A DNA stretch of 64,000 nucleotides from Clostridiales bacterium (GCA_019418225.1 DYCF01000025.1:1-64000), one strand, 5' to 3'. Positions 36,022 to 44,880 are shown, numbered from the stretch's first letter. Made by a program: numbers and translations. The notes: generated by a model not told the origin, from the sequence alone.

Positions 36022-36513
36022 TTATTGCACGTTCATATAATCTTCTATAAGCTGCATGGCTATACTGCCCTTTCTTACCTTTTCCTTAGCTATTTCAATC
36101 TTAAACCATTCAGCTTGGTCAACTTCAGTTGATATATTAAAATCAGCCTTTTTTACCTGTGCTACATAACCTAACATCAGCATATCTCGTTTCTCATAAT
36201 AATAACTTTTTATATATTTTATAGCTTCCACCTTAAGTCCCAACTCTTCCCCTACTTCTCTTATAGCTGTCTCTTCTGCTGTTTCCCCCGTTTTAATATA
36301 ACCTGCGACACATACATAATTCGTAGTTGAAACATAACCTTGCCTAATTAAGGCTACTTCACCCATTTCATTGATTGCAAGTGTTATCGTACATGTATAA
36401 GGCAAGTCAAATATAGGCCTTTCACATTTATTGCAGTAAGGCATTAAACCCTCATCACCTATTTCTTTCTGAACTAACTTTTCTCCACAATGTGGACAGT
36501 ATGTAAATTTCAT
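36022..36513 (-). CDS. Nudix hydrolase with zinc ribbon (NudC-like)
   Basis: About 163 residues. The N-terminal zinc ribbon has CPHCGEKL and CNKCERP. The Nudix box is GYIKTGETAEETAIREVGEE followed by LGL, complete for Mg-dependent pyrophosphohydrolysis. Resembles the C-terminal half of NADH pyrophosphatase NudC but lacks its N-terminal domain, so the substrate is uncertain. The ATG at 36513 is seven bases after GGGAG; the ATG at 36519 is too close to it. Confidence 0.9.
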   Translation of the reverse strand: MKFTYCPHCGEKLVQKEIGDEGLMPYCNKCERPIFDLPYTCTITLAINEMGEVALIRQGYVSTTNYVCVAGYIKTGETAEETAIREVGEELGLKVEAIKYIKSYYYEKRDMLMLGYVAQVKKADFNISTEVDQAEWFKIEIAKEKVRKGSIAMQLIEDYMNVQ

Positions 36514-36526
36514 ATTCATTCTCCCT

Positions 36527-36607
36527 TTAATTATTTAATACAATTCTCATGTCCTTTGCTTTGAACACATTGCTACAATCAACTTCACATATTGTATTAC
36601 TCATCAT
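36527..36607 (-). CDS. Possible 26-aa small ORF before the Nudix gene
   Basis: ATG ATG start preceded by a G-rich stretch, coding MMSNTICEVDCSNVFKAKDM and six more residues, ending just before the Nudix ribosome binding site. It could be a leader peptide or chance. Confidence 0.25.
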   Translation of the reverse strand: MMSNTICEVDCSNVFKAKDMRIVLNN

Positions 36608-36691
36608 AATATACCCCCTGTATTTTTAAGATTATCCAAAATAAAAAATCCTAGAACATAATGAATCAACTCGTTTAATTATGTTCTAGGA

Positions 36692-37216
36692 TTAGTCTCT
36701 TTTGTACGTAAATACAATTTCTAAGTGATACAACCTTTTTAGTAACTTATAATTTAGCTGAAAATTCTTTCCTTCGATAAATATAAGTGTCATTACTTGC
36801 CAAAGTAATACAGTTGCCCCTGCATTAAGTGCTGTCGTAAGTAATGTTTCTCCTCCTATCTTCCTCAAATAGAACCAAGCTATAAATAATATAACCGACA
36901 TAAGCATATAATAAATAATTCGTCTTATACCAGTATTTACAATTTTTCCTTCAAACTTTAGTTTAGAATCATAGTAATATGGAATTGCTTTAAACACGGC
37001 AGCTTCTTTTTCCTCATCATATATCCGCTGAGGTAAACTAATTTCTAAATAAAGTGCATCTACCTCTGCCATTGTTTTAAAGTATTCATAAATAAAATCA
37101 TTAATATCGTCACGAAGTAATCTTTTTTCTAAAATATTTCCATCAAATTCATTAAATAGTTCTTCATAACTTTCTACTTGTATAGGGATTTTCGTTTTAA
37201 TATTGCTTCTCATCAT
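36692..37216 (-). CDS. Membrane protein of unknown function, 174 aa
   Basis: Not recognised. The first ~95 residues are soluble and charged; two membrane helices follow (about 100-116 and 123-145), then a short basic tail. The ribosome binding site is weak. It sits 33 nt downstream of the HdeD-like gene on the same strand and may be cotranscribed. Confidence 0.65.
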   Translation of the reverse strand: MMRSNIKTKIPIQVESYEELFNEFDGNILEKRLLRDDINDFIYEYFKTMAEVDALYLEISLPQRIYDEEKEAAVFKAIPYYYDSKLKFEGKIVNTGIRRIIYYMLMSVILFIAWFYLRKIGGETLLTTALNAGATVLLWQVMTLIFIEGKNFQLNYKLLKRLYHLEIVFTYKRD

Positions 37217-37249
37217 TAAACTACCACTTCGAATTTACTTATAATAACA

Positions 37250-37780
37250 TTATAAGTTTTTAAATATAAAGCACTGAAATAATGAATACACCCCTGACAA
37301 AATAAAATACAATCCTACTACGGTTGCAATTGTAATAATACTAAGGATTGGATTTATAAATGTAGCAAGTCCTATAAGTACCATAATAATACCTACTATG
37401 AGAAAAGCCCACCAGCATGAATTACTCTCACCCTTGAAATGGAAGGCATGACAAAATGTAAAGATTCCTTTTAAAATAATCCATACACTAAAGAATAATG
37501 GTAAAAAGTCTGCCATGACTATAGCCACATTTGAGAAGGTTACAATGAGTCCTAATATGATACTTACGATTCCATCAAATAAGACCCATCCCCCTCCCTT
37601 TATCTCCTTGCCACCATTAAAATAATATACTACTGCTGAAATACCATCTAATAGTACACTTATTCCCAATAGCCACGCTACTGAAAGTAAAGCAGCTCCT
37701 GGGTTAATTAAACAATATACCCCTACTAAAATCATTAAGATAGATGTGATAATCCAAAATATGCGAACAAATGTATTCAT
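37250..37780 (-). CDS. HdeD family membrane protein (DUF308)
   Basis: About 176 residues with six membrane helices arranged as repeated helix pairs, with GVYCLINPGAALLSVAWLLG and GLATFINPILSIITIATVVG as the duplicated motif. HdeD relatives are linked to acid resistance in enterobacteria; the role here is unknown. The ATG at 37780 follows AAAGGAG; the ATG at 37798 lies before that site. Confidence 0.88.
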   Translation of the reverse strand: MNTFVRIFWIITSILMILVGVYCLINPGAALLSVAWLLGISVLLDGISAVVYYFNGGKEIKGGGWVLFDGIVSIILGLIVTFSNVAIVMADFLPLFFSVWIILKGIFTFCHAFHFKGESNSCWWAFLIVGIIMVLIGLATFINPILSIITIATVVGLYFILSGVYSLFQCFIFKNL

Positions 37781-37874
37781 AGCAAATGCTCCTTTCATAC
37801 CTTAGCTTATCCCAAAAAATATTATCCTATCCGCATCTATCACTTTGCTGCTTCATTATATATTGTTATACACA

Positions 37875-38522
37875 TTATGCTTTATGAAAAGCTGATTTTG
37901 GCTTACCACAGATTGGACAAGTGTAATCTTGTGGCAACTCTTCAAATGGTATTTCCCCATCATAAATATAGTGGCACACTGAGCATTCATATTGTACAGT
38001 CTCTTCTTCTGGCTGAATTATAGTATCACCCTTTTCTGAATGATAACTTACTTTTCCTGCTTTTAAATCTCTGTAAAAAGCATAAGTCATTGGTTCTTCA
38101 TTATCCACCTTATCTGCTTCAATCACTTCACCAATAAATAGAGTATGTGACCCTAAATCTATAGCTTCAATCACCTTACAAGAAAGTGTAGCAATTGCTC
38201 CCTCCTTAATAACAGGTGAACCTAAAGAATCTGTTTCATAAGTAATCCCCTCAAACTTATTCTTATCACGTCCACTCTTAAATCCAAAATGCGCAATTTG
38301 CTCTAATGTGGCATGTTTGCCAAGTACAGAAATACTGAATTTCTTAGATGCCCCAACCATATAATTCGTTAAGTTTGTCTTTAAGACAGATATACTTACT
38401 TTAGGTGTTTCTGAAGCTACTTGTTGGCATGTATTGATAATACAAGCGTTTTTTGCACCATTATTCTCTGTGCCTAAAATAAATACACCATAAGATAGTG
38501 TAAATAATGCTGTTTGATCCAT
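37875..38522 (-). CDS. hrb: High-molecular-weight rubredoxin (flavin reductase-rubredoxin fusion)
   Basis: Residues 1-160 are a flavin-reductase-like FMN-binding domain (GVFILGTENNGAKNACIINT, ISVLGKHATLEQIAHFGFKSG). Residues 175-215 form a rubredoxin with CSVCHYIYDG and CPICGKPKSAF, giving the four Cys ligands of one iron. Homologues in acetogens and other anaerobes pass electrons to flavodiiron proteins for oxygen or NO reduction; no flavodiiron gene is in the window. AAAGGAG precedes the ATG. Confidence 0.92.
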   Translation of the reverse strand: MDQTALFTLSYGVFILGTENNGAKNACIINTCQQVASETPKVSISVLKTNLTNYMVGASKKFSISVLGKHATLEQIAHFGFKSGRDKNKFEGITYETDSLGSPVIKEGAIATLSCKVIEAIDLGSHTLFIGEVIEADKVDNEEPMTYAFYRDLKAGKVSYHSEKGDTIIQPEEETVQYECSVCHYIYDGEIPFEELPQDYTCPICGKPKSAFHKA

Positions 38523-38611
38523 AATTCATCTCCTTTATTACCATTTAATGTATTTTTAGTATATCACATTCAAATTGTTTTTTCTCTTAATAGCTTTATT
38601 TTAATTTCTAT

Positions 38612-39352
38612 CTAAGCTTGCTGCTTAATGGCACTCATATCTAATATCCGATTGGCATTTTCAATCGCTGAAAGCCTATGGGCAATAATAAGTGTCGTCC
38701 TCTTTTTGCCATAATCCTCTATTGCCTGCTTGATAAATTCTTCAGACTCTGAGTCCAGTGCAGATGTTGCTTCATCTAATATCAGAATAGGTGCATCTTT
38801 TAATATTGCTCTTGCAATCCCTATTCTTTGACATTGACCGCCAGATAATCTCATACCACGTTCGCCTACAATCGTTTCATAACCTTGCGGCTGCTCTAGA
38901 ATGAATTCATCTGCATAAGCCGCCTGAGCTGCTGCCACAATTTGCTCATCTGTAGCATTTGGATTCCCATAACGAATACTTTCAAATAGAGATAAAACAT
39001 GCCCACTATGTTGCTTTTCATAATAATCTACTGGTAACTTATTAAGCTTGCCATAGATTTCCTTACAAATGTTCCCAAAACCATATTTAGCCTGCCCATT
39101 AAACATAAACGTAAAAATAGGAAGTAGTAGCACCATTAATCCTACATAAATCACAAGCCCTATAAGTATCTTAAAACTAGTCCCTAAGCCGCTCATCGCA
39201 CCTATATCTAAAAGACCTTTTAAAAGATATGCTTCTATCATAGCACTACTGGCATTTAACACTGCAATGCCTAAAATTCCTATAAAATATACGCTATAAT
39301 GCCCTTTTAAAAAGATAAAAGTATCCTTAAAATTTTTATATAACTTATTCAT
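38612..39352 (-). pseudogene. ABC exporter with large internal deletion
   Basis: The first ~105 residues match the first membrane helices of an exporter half-transporter. At about SGHVLSLFE the frame jumps directly to [14 protein letters not shown], which belongs after the ATPase Q-loop. The rest of the membrane domain and Walker A are missing, while [21 protein letters not shown] and the H-loop remain. The 247-residue product cannot be an active transporter. AAGGAG precedes the ATG at 39352, 22 nt after the preceding ABC gene, so the two were once a heterodimeric pair. Confidence 0.85.
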
Positions 39353-39374
39353 GTACTTTCTCCTTCTCACCGTC

Positions 39375-39980
39375 TTATCTGCTATAAAGCTTACTATATA
39401 CGCCTTTCTTTAGAAGGAGTTCTTCATGCGTTCCTTGCTCTACGATTTTACCGTCTCCTAACACATAAATCTTATTGGCTTGCTTAATAGTCGATAAACG
39501 ATGGGCAATTAAAATAACAGTCTTACGCTTACTATATTCCTCTATGGCTCTTTGAATTAAACGTTCTGACTCTACATCTAATGCTGATGTCATTTCATCT
39601 AACAAAAAGATAGGGGCATCCTTTAAAAATGCCCTTGCTATCCCAATGCGCTGTCTTTGCCCACCAGAAAGATTGCTCCCGCCTTCTGCAACTAACGTCT
39701 GATAGCCTTCTGGCAGTTCCATAATAAAGTCATGCGCATAAGCCTTTTTAGCTGCCATAACTATTTCATCAAACGTAGCATCCATCTTGCCATATCCAAT
39801 ATTTTCAGCAACAGTCCCCTCAAATAAATATGTATCCTGTGCAACATAAGCCATCAAGCGCCTCGCCTTTTCAATCTGCCAATCATTTAAATTCTTGCCA
39901 TATAAACAAACCTCTCCTTGCTTTGTACAATGAAAGCCTATAAGCAGCTTAAATTCTGAAGTAAATTCGTACTGCTTTCC
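39375..39980 (-). pseudogene. 5'-truncated ABC exporter ATPase
   Basis: Only the ATPase from around Walker A onward survives. The frame can be followed back through KLLIGFHCTKQGEVCLYGKN to about 39980, where GGAAAG-C-AGTACG suggests a GKST Walker A disrupted by an insertion; the whole membrane domain is missing. LSGGQRQR, Walker B IFLLDEMTSALDV and the H-loop IAHR are present. The first internal ATG is at 39857. Partner of the broken gene downstream. Confidence 0.8.
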
Positions 39981-40112
39981 TCAATTAATTTCTTTAACCA
40001 TCTTCCATGTTAATGTTGGCATTACATCATTAATATATTGATTAAAACACTCTTCTACTTCTGATTGAATAGTTGGTAATCCTTTATATTGACCATTATT
40101 TACATATTCCAC
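39981..40112 (-). CDS. Small protein of unknown function, 43 aa
   Basis: A GTG start eight bases after a strong GGGGAGG, immediately following the stop of the 92-residue ORF. It codes EYVNNGQYKGLPTIQ...TWKMVKEIN. No family recognised. Its end coincides with the broken start of the ABC ATPase, so it may itself be cut short by the junction. Confidence 0.5.
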   Translation of the reverse strand: MEYVNNGQYKGLPTIQSEVEECFNQYINDVMPTLTWKMVKEIN

Positions 40113-40391
40113 TTATATTACCTCCCCAAATCCTATGCAGATAACTAAATCTTCACCTACATCAGTTTCCACACAATACTCTATTTCATCATATGTGGGT
40201 TTTAATTGTATATATAAACGCTTTATATTCTTTAAAACAATTTTATATTTCTTACATTTTTTCTTGAAAATTTCATGTATATCCATCATGGATATGTTTG
40301 CACCCTTATACGGAAAATTAATATTAGGCATTCCTATCTTGCCACTTTTAATAGACGTTTCATAAACAATCTTTGAACATATTTTTTGCAT
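40113..40391 (-). CDS. Hypothetical protein, 92 aa
   Basis: Not recognised. A lysine-rich middle (HEIFKKKCKKYKIVLKNIKR) is followed by an acidic stretch and the hydrophobic end EDLVICIGFGEVI. Its start lies inside the RNase HI fragment in another frame with no clear ribosome binding site, so the real N-terminus is uncertain. Tightly followed by the 43-codon gene. Size and pairing would suit a phage or toxin-immunity type gene, but nothing proves it. Confidence 0.45.
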   Translation of the reverse strand: MQKICSKIVYETSIKSGKIGMPNINFPYKGANISMMDIHEIFKKKCKKYKIVLKNIKRLYIQLKPTYDEIEYCVETDVGEDLVICIGFGEVI

Positions 40392-40459
40392 TCATCCCAT
40401 GATTCAAATATACCTACCTTTTTTCCTCTTCTTATTGCATAGTACTTTTTACTTGCCAT
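40334..40459 (-). pseudogene. Ribonuclease HI N-terminal fragment
   Basis: MASKKYYAIRRGKKVGIF, continuing ESWDECKKYV, matches the N-terminal hybrid-binding domain (caulimovirus viroplasmin-like) of RNase HI. After ~28 residues similarity stops, and the frame ends after 41 codons. The catalytic domain is absent. GAGGGG precedes the ATG. The break lies where the 92-residue ORF starts, showing a rearrangement. Confidence 0.75.
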
Positions 40460-40536
40460 ATTTCCCCTCATTTCTTTATTGATAAATGCTCTTTTCACCT
40501 AAGTATTACATATTTATATGTATATTCCAAATTTTA

Positions 40537-40585
40537 TTAAGTATATATATTATTTCAGCTTATCTGAAATAATATATATACTTAA
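40537..40585. repeat. Perfect 22-bp inverted repeat
   Basis: The arms begin TTAAGTATATATATTATTTC and are exact complements around a 5-nt loop, CTTAT. It lies between the RNase HI fragment and the resolvase fragment. Confidence 0.95.
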
Positions 40586-40696
40586 ATTTCGTTTTTATCC
40601 AATCATAGTTTCCTAGTAAATAATAGTTAAAAGATAGCCCATATTTGACTCTCCTTTAATAGAAGCACTATCTAGAAGTTCACCTTCTTTATTTCT

Positions 40697-41002
40697 CTAT
40701 CTCAGCTTTTTGACCGCTCTAATCAATGTACTTTTGCTTATCTTTGTCATCTTCTCTACTTCCGCATAGCTATGATTTTCTAGTATTTCTAAAGCCATAT
40801 TAATCTGTGTATCTGTATAACGCTTTGGTCTTCCTTCTTTAAAGCCATCCTTTGTCCTCGCAATAGCTTTTCCTTCTTGGGTACGTTCAACAATCATATT
40901 CCTTTCAAACTCTGCAAAAGCAAAGAATATGTTTCTAATAAGCTTTGAAGCAGGTGTATTGTCCATGACACCCACATTATATTTCAAGGCCAATATCTCC
41001 AT
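40697..41002 (-). pseudogene. Serine recombinase (resolvase/invertase) fragment
   Basis: 101 residues corresponding to the C-terminal half of a Tn3-type resolvase: [21 protein letters not shown] (long helix E), EGRPKRYTD, then an HTH with [20 protein letters not shown]. The catalytic N-terminal part with the active serine is missing, so it is not functional alone. A remnant of a mobile element in the decaying island. Confidence 0.85.
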
Positions 41003-41101
41003 TCTTAATCATCTTATTATATTCTATATTATAAATTTATTTGTTTTTTTGGAATATTATTTTATAATTGCTCTTATCAAAAAAAATCAGGGGAATTTAA
41101 A

Positions 41102-41506
41102 ATAAAAAAATCAAAAGTATTATTAACAACTCTAGGTTCTATGTTGCTGCTATCCAGCACTGTATTTGCAGGTACTTTAAGACCTGAGTTAAAAACAAAT
41201 CCGGTTCCTGTATTTGAAGGTTCTGTTACAAACACGATAACACCAAGAGCAGTAAAGGTAACCGATAGTGAAGTAAACTACGAGTGGAGTAACAACTCTG
41301 GTAACTGGGTGTATGCAGATGGTTTCGTAACAGTGAAAAATGGAACCGTTGATTATAAGCATTATACAAGAGTTCAAATAGAAAAGAGCTCTAGCGTATA
41401 TGCCAAAAGTCCTACTGAGTGGGGAGTAGGAAAAGTTCCTGCAGAAACAGGCGACGTAGCTTATCCAGGTGAAAACTATGAGGGACGCATCTACTACGGA
41501 TGGTAA
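41102..41506 (+). CDS. Secreted bacteriocin-like protein (lactococcin 972-like?), ATA start
   Basis: The frame starts with ATA at 41102, eight bases after AGGGG, giving a signal peptide KKSKVLLTTLGSMLLLSS then TVFA and a mature part of about 110 residues ending RIYYGW. The first ATG (41141) falls inside the signal peptide, so the product needs ATA or has lost its ATG. The W-Y-x-G, Tyr/His-rich pattern and C-terminal YYxW recall lactococcin 972, and a permease-like gene follows as in those loci, but the match is weak and from memory. Confidence 0.5.
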   Translation: MKKSKVLLTTLGSMLLLSSTVFAGTLRPELKTNPVPVFEGSVTNTITPRAVKVTDSEVNYEWSNNSGNWVYADGFVTVKNGTVDYKHYTRVQIEKSSSVYAKSPTEWGVGKVPAETGDVAYPGENYEGRIYYGW

Positions 41507-41536
41507 TTATTATTTAATCACTTGAAACTTATACAT

Positions 41537-41577
41537 AATAATACAGTAAGGGATTTCCTCTACTATATTATTGTTTT
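41537..41577 (+). terminator. Weak terminator or attenuator between the bacteriocin-like and permease-like genes
   Basis: Imperfect stem AATAATA-AGTA / TACT-TATTATT followed by GTTTTT. Confidence 0.4.
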
Positions 41578-41595
41578 TAAAGGAGCACTTAATGG

Positions 41596-42579
41596 ATGAT
41601 AAAAAATAAAAAGTATCAAATCCTACTATTCTCTATTTGTATTGCCTTCCTCCTATGTTTAAATTATGGATTAGGTAATAATACAAGATTATCACCTGGT
41701 TTATTAAAAGATGAATTATCAACTAAAGCTATTGCTAAAGAAGAATCAGCAACTAAAATCACTTCAACTGAAGTTATTGATAAAGAAGAATCAGTAGTAA
41801 TAAATTGCCTAGGAGTCGCTGATTTGTATGATACTAAAGGGATGATGAACTATAATGAATTTTTTAGTGATAATTCATCTCTGTCCAATTTAAAAGAGTT
41901 CAATGCTAAATTAAATACTGAATTTGAATACTTTGAACTCGGATTCCAACATTTAGAACAAGATACTTACTACGCTGGAGATAAAAAATTCTCAGATTTT
42001 GATGTAGAAGAAGATCTGACAAACCAAGTTGTTAATGTTGATGGAAATGTAAAATATGTTACCCCCTTTAAAACTGTTCACTTCGGACAAAGAACTTTTA
42101 ATCTTTTATTTGATGCAGATGATATTTATGAGGGGGTAGGCTTCACTGATGCGGACTTTACGGATGGCGCCACTGTTCCTGTAATATTGGGCTATGACTA
42201 CAAGGAATTCTATCATTTGGGTGATATTCTTGAACTAAATTACATATTTAAGCCTACTAAATTTGAAGTTATTGGTTTCTTCAAAGAGAACATCACGTTT
42301 ACCTTAAATATAAGCGAATATAATTTGAATCAATATATATGTTTACCATATTTTGATATCGTAACTATACCAGAGGATAAAGATGCTGAACTATTTCAGT
42401 TAAGATATTATCTTCAAAAAAATCACGGATACATTGCTATCCCTTCTCACACAACTTTCGACGATAAAGTCTTAGAAAAATATAAAACATCTTTCTCTAA
42501 TCTTTCAAATTCATATGATTTGAATTATATGATGATGGAGTTTCTGAATTATATAATCAGGGAGCCACTTGCCAATTGA
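41596..42579 (+). CDS. MacB/FtsX-like permease extracellular domain protein, probably incomplete
   Basis: 327 residues: one N-terminal membrane helix (about 8-24), then a soluble outer domain with VPVILGYDYKEFYHLGDILE and FEVIGFFKEN, as in the MacB periplasmic core of FtsX-like permeases. The C-terminal membrane helices of such permeases are absent; the protein ends at ...NYIIREPLAN. Lactococcin 972-type loci usually hold a large permease plus an ATPase, so this may be a truncated immunity or export component. AAAGGAG precedes the ATG. Confidence 0.5.
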   Translation: MIKNKKYQILLFSICIAFLLCLNYGLGNNTRLSPGLLKDELSTKAIAKEESATKITSTEVIDKEESVVINCLGVADLYDTKGMMNYNEFFSDNSSLSNLKEFNAKLNTEFEYFELGFQHLEQDTYYAGDKKFSDFDVEEDLTNQVVNVDGNVKYVTPFKTVHFGQRTFNLLFDADDIYEGVGFTDADFTDGATVPVILGYDYKEFYHLGDILELNYIFKPTKFEVIGFFKENITFTLNISEYNLNQYICLPYFDIVTIPEDKDAELFQLRYYLQKNHGYIAIPSHTTFDDKVLEKYKTSFSNLSNSYDLNYMMMEFLNYIIREPLAN

Positions 42580-42618
42580 GCAAAAAAAATAATGAACTGT
42601 TCCCCGTTCACCTATCCT

Positions 42619-42657
42619 AAAGAGTGCATAAGAGATTGTCTTTTATGCACTCTTTTT
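42619..42657 (+). terminator. Terminator after the permease-like gene
   Basis: AGAGTGCATAA / TTATGCACTCT stem followed by TTTTT. Confidence 0.9.
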
Positions 42658-42682
42658 ACATGCCCTTTTACAAATATATACT

Positions 42683-44047
42683 ATGGCTAATTATATGTAT
42701 TTAAATTTATCAGGATCTCCATTAGAAGTATATGGAGATCTTCCTATAGCTAGTAAAGTTGGGAACATTGAAAATAATGAGGTTTATGTAGTGAGTAAGG
42801 AAACATCATCTGCATATCATGTTTATTTTTCAAAAGATGGTAAGCTGCAATCAGGTCAGATAAAAAAAGAACTTGCTTCATCTGCCATGAAAGACATTAC
42901 GGAGAGGCCCTATGCCAGAGAAGTAAGTAATGGGGCATCTTATTTTGTATACAGAGTAAGAAAGGATGCTAATTTGTATGACTCAGTAATAGATACAATT
43001 CCATCTGGACATGTATCTATCATTAAGCAAACTATTGGTGAAGATGGAAATAAGAATTTAGTTCATTTTTGTAAAGATAATACCCGATATTTAGGCTACG
43101 TAACAAATATTACATCGGATCAAAAAACATCAATTTTGGATAGAGCGTTTAGAAAGGAAAGTATTAATGGCACTCAACATTATATTTTCCAATTAAAAAA
43201 ACAACGACGTGTTTATGATTCATCCGGCGGAAGTTGGGGCAGGGTCGGAACTTATATGTTAGTTGCGTGTACTGATGCAAAATTCGGAAATAGTAATTCG
43301 TATTATAAGAAAATTAACTTCTTTCAGAAAAATTTCAATTTATCATAGGTTCCAGTTTATAATGATGATGATGAATATAAATTCGGATTTGTAGATACAG
43401 GCCTATTTGATGAAGGTAGTGGACCTACTGAAATTTGTATGTATGGGAATTGGGGAGGAAACACCCTAAGAGATCCACGAGCTGAACTGCCATATACTGT
43501 AGATCATATTCCAGTAGACTCTACAGGAAAAAGAACATTGATGCATATGGACCCGGTGTATTTAACAATTCATTCTACAGCTAATCTAGATTCTGATGCT
43601 TGGGGCGAAAGAAGTTACCTACTCAACCCAGAAAATACATCAGATACAGCATTTCACATTGTTGTTGACTATAAAGAGGCAATTGAAGTCGTCCCTCTTG
43701 ATGAAGTGGCCTATCACTGTGGAAATTTAGATGGAAATAAAATTACGGTAGGTATTGAAATTTGCGAAAGTGGAGATAGAGAAAAAACCTTACAGAACGC
43801 CATTCAGGTTGCCTCAGATTTTTTAAATGCTCGTGAATGGACAATTGCTAAGCTTAGAAGACATAAGGATTGGGCTATTAAGGAGTGCCCTCGTATTTTC
43901 ACGACACATCAAGCCTCACCACATCATACATGGGAATGGTTCACTAATGAAATTAAGAAAAAGCTAAATGTGGAGCCGATGTATACAAGCACAACAATGA
44001 CGTCTATTGATAGGTACTCGTTAACGCTTATGATAGTCTACTTTTAA
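42683..44047 (+). pseudogene. N-acetylmuramoyl-L-alanine amidase with SH3-like repeats, interrupted by an in-frame TAG
   Basis: Two reading frames, 42683-43348 and 43349-44047, are in the same frame and separated only by TAG (43346-43348). The first part holds SH3-like wall-binding repeats; the second is an Amidase_2 domain with IHSTANLDSDAWGERSYLL, TAFHIVVDYKEAIEVVPLDE, VAYHCG and HKDWAIKECPRIF (zinc ligands). Together they would form a 454-codon phage-endolysin or autolysin-like enzyme. No ribosome binding site precedes 42683, and a terminator lies just upstream, so expression is doubtful. Translation could restart at the ATG at 43439. Confidence 0.8.
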
Positions 44048-44113
44048 TCTATACTTAAGCATCTATTACTCTCAAAATATATAACTACCGTAAATTTACC
44101 GTAAAAATGAACA

Positions 44114-44160
44114 TCAAAAAAAATCAAGACTTATAACAACCTCTACAAGCCTTGATTTTA
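44114..44160. terminator. Terminator-like hairpin at the island edge
   Basis: AATCAAG / CTTGATT stem with A- and T-rich flanks, between the amidase remnant and the tRNA fragment. Confidence 0.6.
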
Positions 44161-44175
44161 TTATGTTTAACCTAG

Positions 44176-44222
44176 TACATCTGAAAGGATTCAAACCTTC
44201 AACATACGGTTTAGGAAACCGC
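44176..44222 (-). pseudogene. 3' fragment of tRNA-Arg (CCU), likely att-site remnant
   Basis: The minus strand reads anticodon arm GCGGT-TTCCTAA-ACCGT (anticodon CCT), a 5-nt variable loop, T-arm GAAGG-TTTGAAT-CCTTT and acceptor half CAGATGT-A. The matching 5' half is absent. Integrative elements duplicate exactly such 3' tRNA segments, so this marks one end of an integrated element. Confidence 0.75.
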
Positions 44223-44244
44223 CCTTCACCTTATTACTTATCTC

Positions 44245-44880
44245 CTACTTATCCTCTGCTCCTTTGCTTTCGCACCAGTCCCTTAGTAGACATTTCTCAC
44301 AATGACATTTTCTAGCTGTACAAATATCTCTGCCATGATAGATAAGCTGGAAGTTAATCCTATTCCAATTTTCTTCTGGCAATACTTCCATTAGTTCTTT
44401 CTCCACTTGTACAGGATTATTCCCCTTTGCCCAGCCAAGTCTTTTTGCAATGCGTAAAACATGTGTGTCTACGGTTACGCCTGGAATACCATAAGCATCT
44501 GCTAGAAATAATGTGGCTGATTTTCTACCTACACCGGCTAACTTCACTAATTCATTAACCGTCATAGGCACTTTCCCACCGAATTCTTCTATTATTTGCT
44601 GACAGCACTTCTTCATATTTTTAGCTTTGCTCTTGTATAAGCCAATGGACTTAATATATTCCTCTATCTCTTCCACTGGCGCCTCAGCCATTTGCTCTAT
44701 CTTAGAAAATCTTTCCCATAATCTTGGAAGGGCTGCATATACTTGCTTATCAGTACTCTGTGCACTAAGCATTATAGCTAAAAGCAGCTGCCAATCTGCA
44801 AAATGCAAAAAGCCTTCTTTGCTTGTCCCATATTCCTGATCTAAAATTCCTAAAATCTTTTGTATGCCTTCTTTGTCCAT
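44245..44880 (-). CDS. nth: Endonuclease III
   Basis: DNA glycosylase/AP lyase of base-excision repair for oxidised pyrimidines, 211 residues. The helix-hairpin-helix LAGVGRKSA contains the catalytic lysine, VDTHVLRIA the catalytic aspartate, and the 4Fe-4S loop is CTARKCHCEKCLLRDWC. Full length. It may share a transcript with def upstream (74 nt gap). Confidence 0.97.
   Translation of the reverse strand: MDKEGIQKILGILDQEYGTSKEGFLHFADWQLLLAIMLSAQSTDKQVYAALPRLWERFSKIEQMAEAPVEEIEEYIKSIGLYKSKAKNMKKCCQQIIEEFGGKVPMTVNELVKLAGVGRKSATLFLADAYGIPGVTVDTHVLRIAKRLGWAKGNNPVQVEKELMEVLPEENWNRINFQLIYHGRDICTARKCHCEKCLLRDWCESKGAEDK

Noticed and set aside
43346..43348. UAG as pyrrolysine or programmed read-through
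   Set aside because: The other genes end normally, no pyl genes are in the window, and the locus lies in a decaying island without a ribosome binding site, so a nonsense mutation is simpler.
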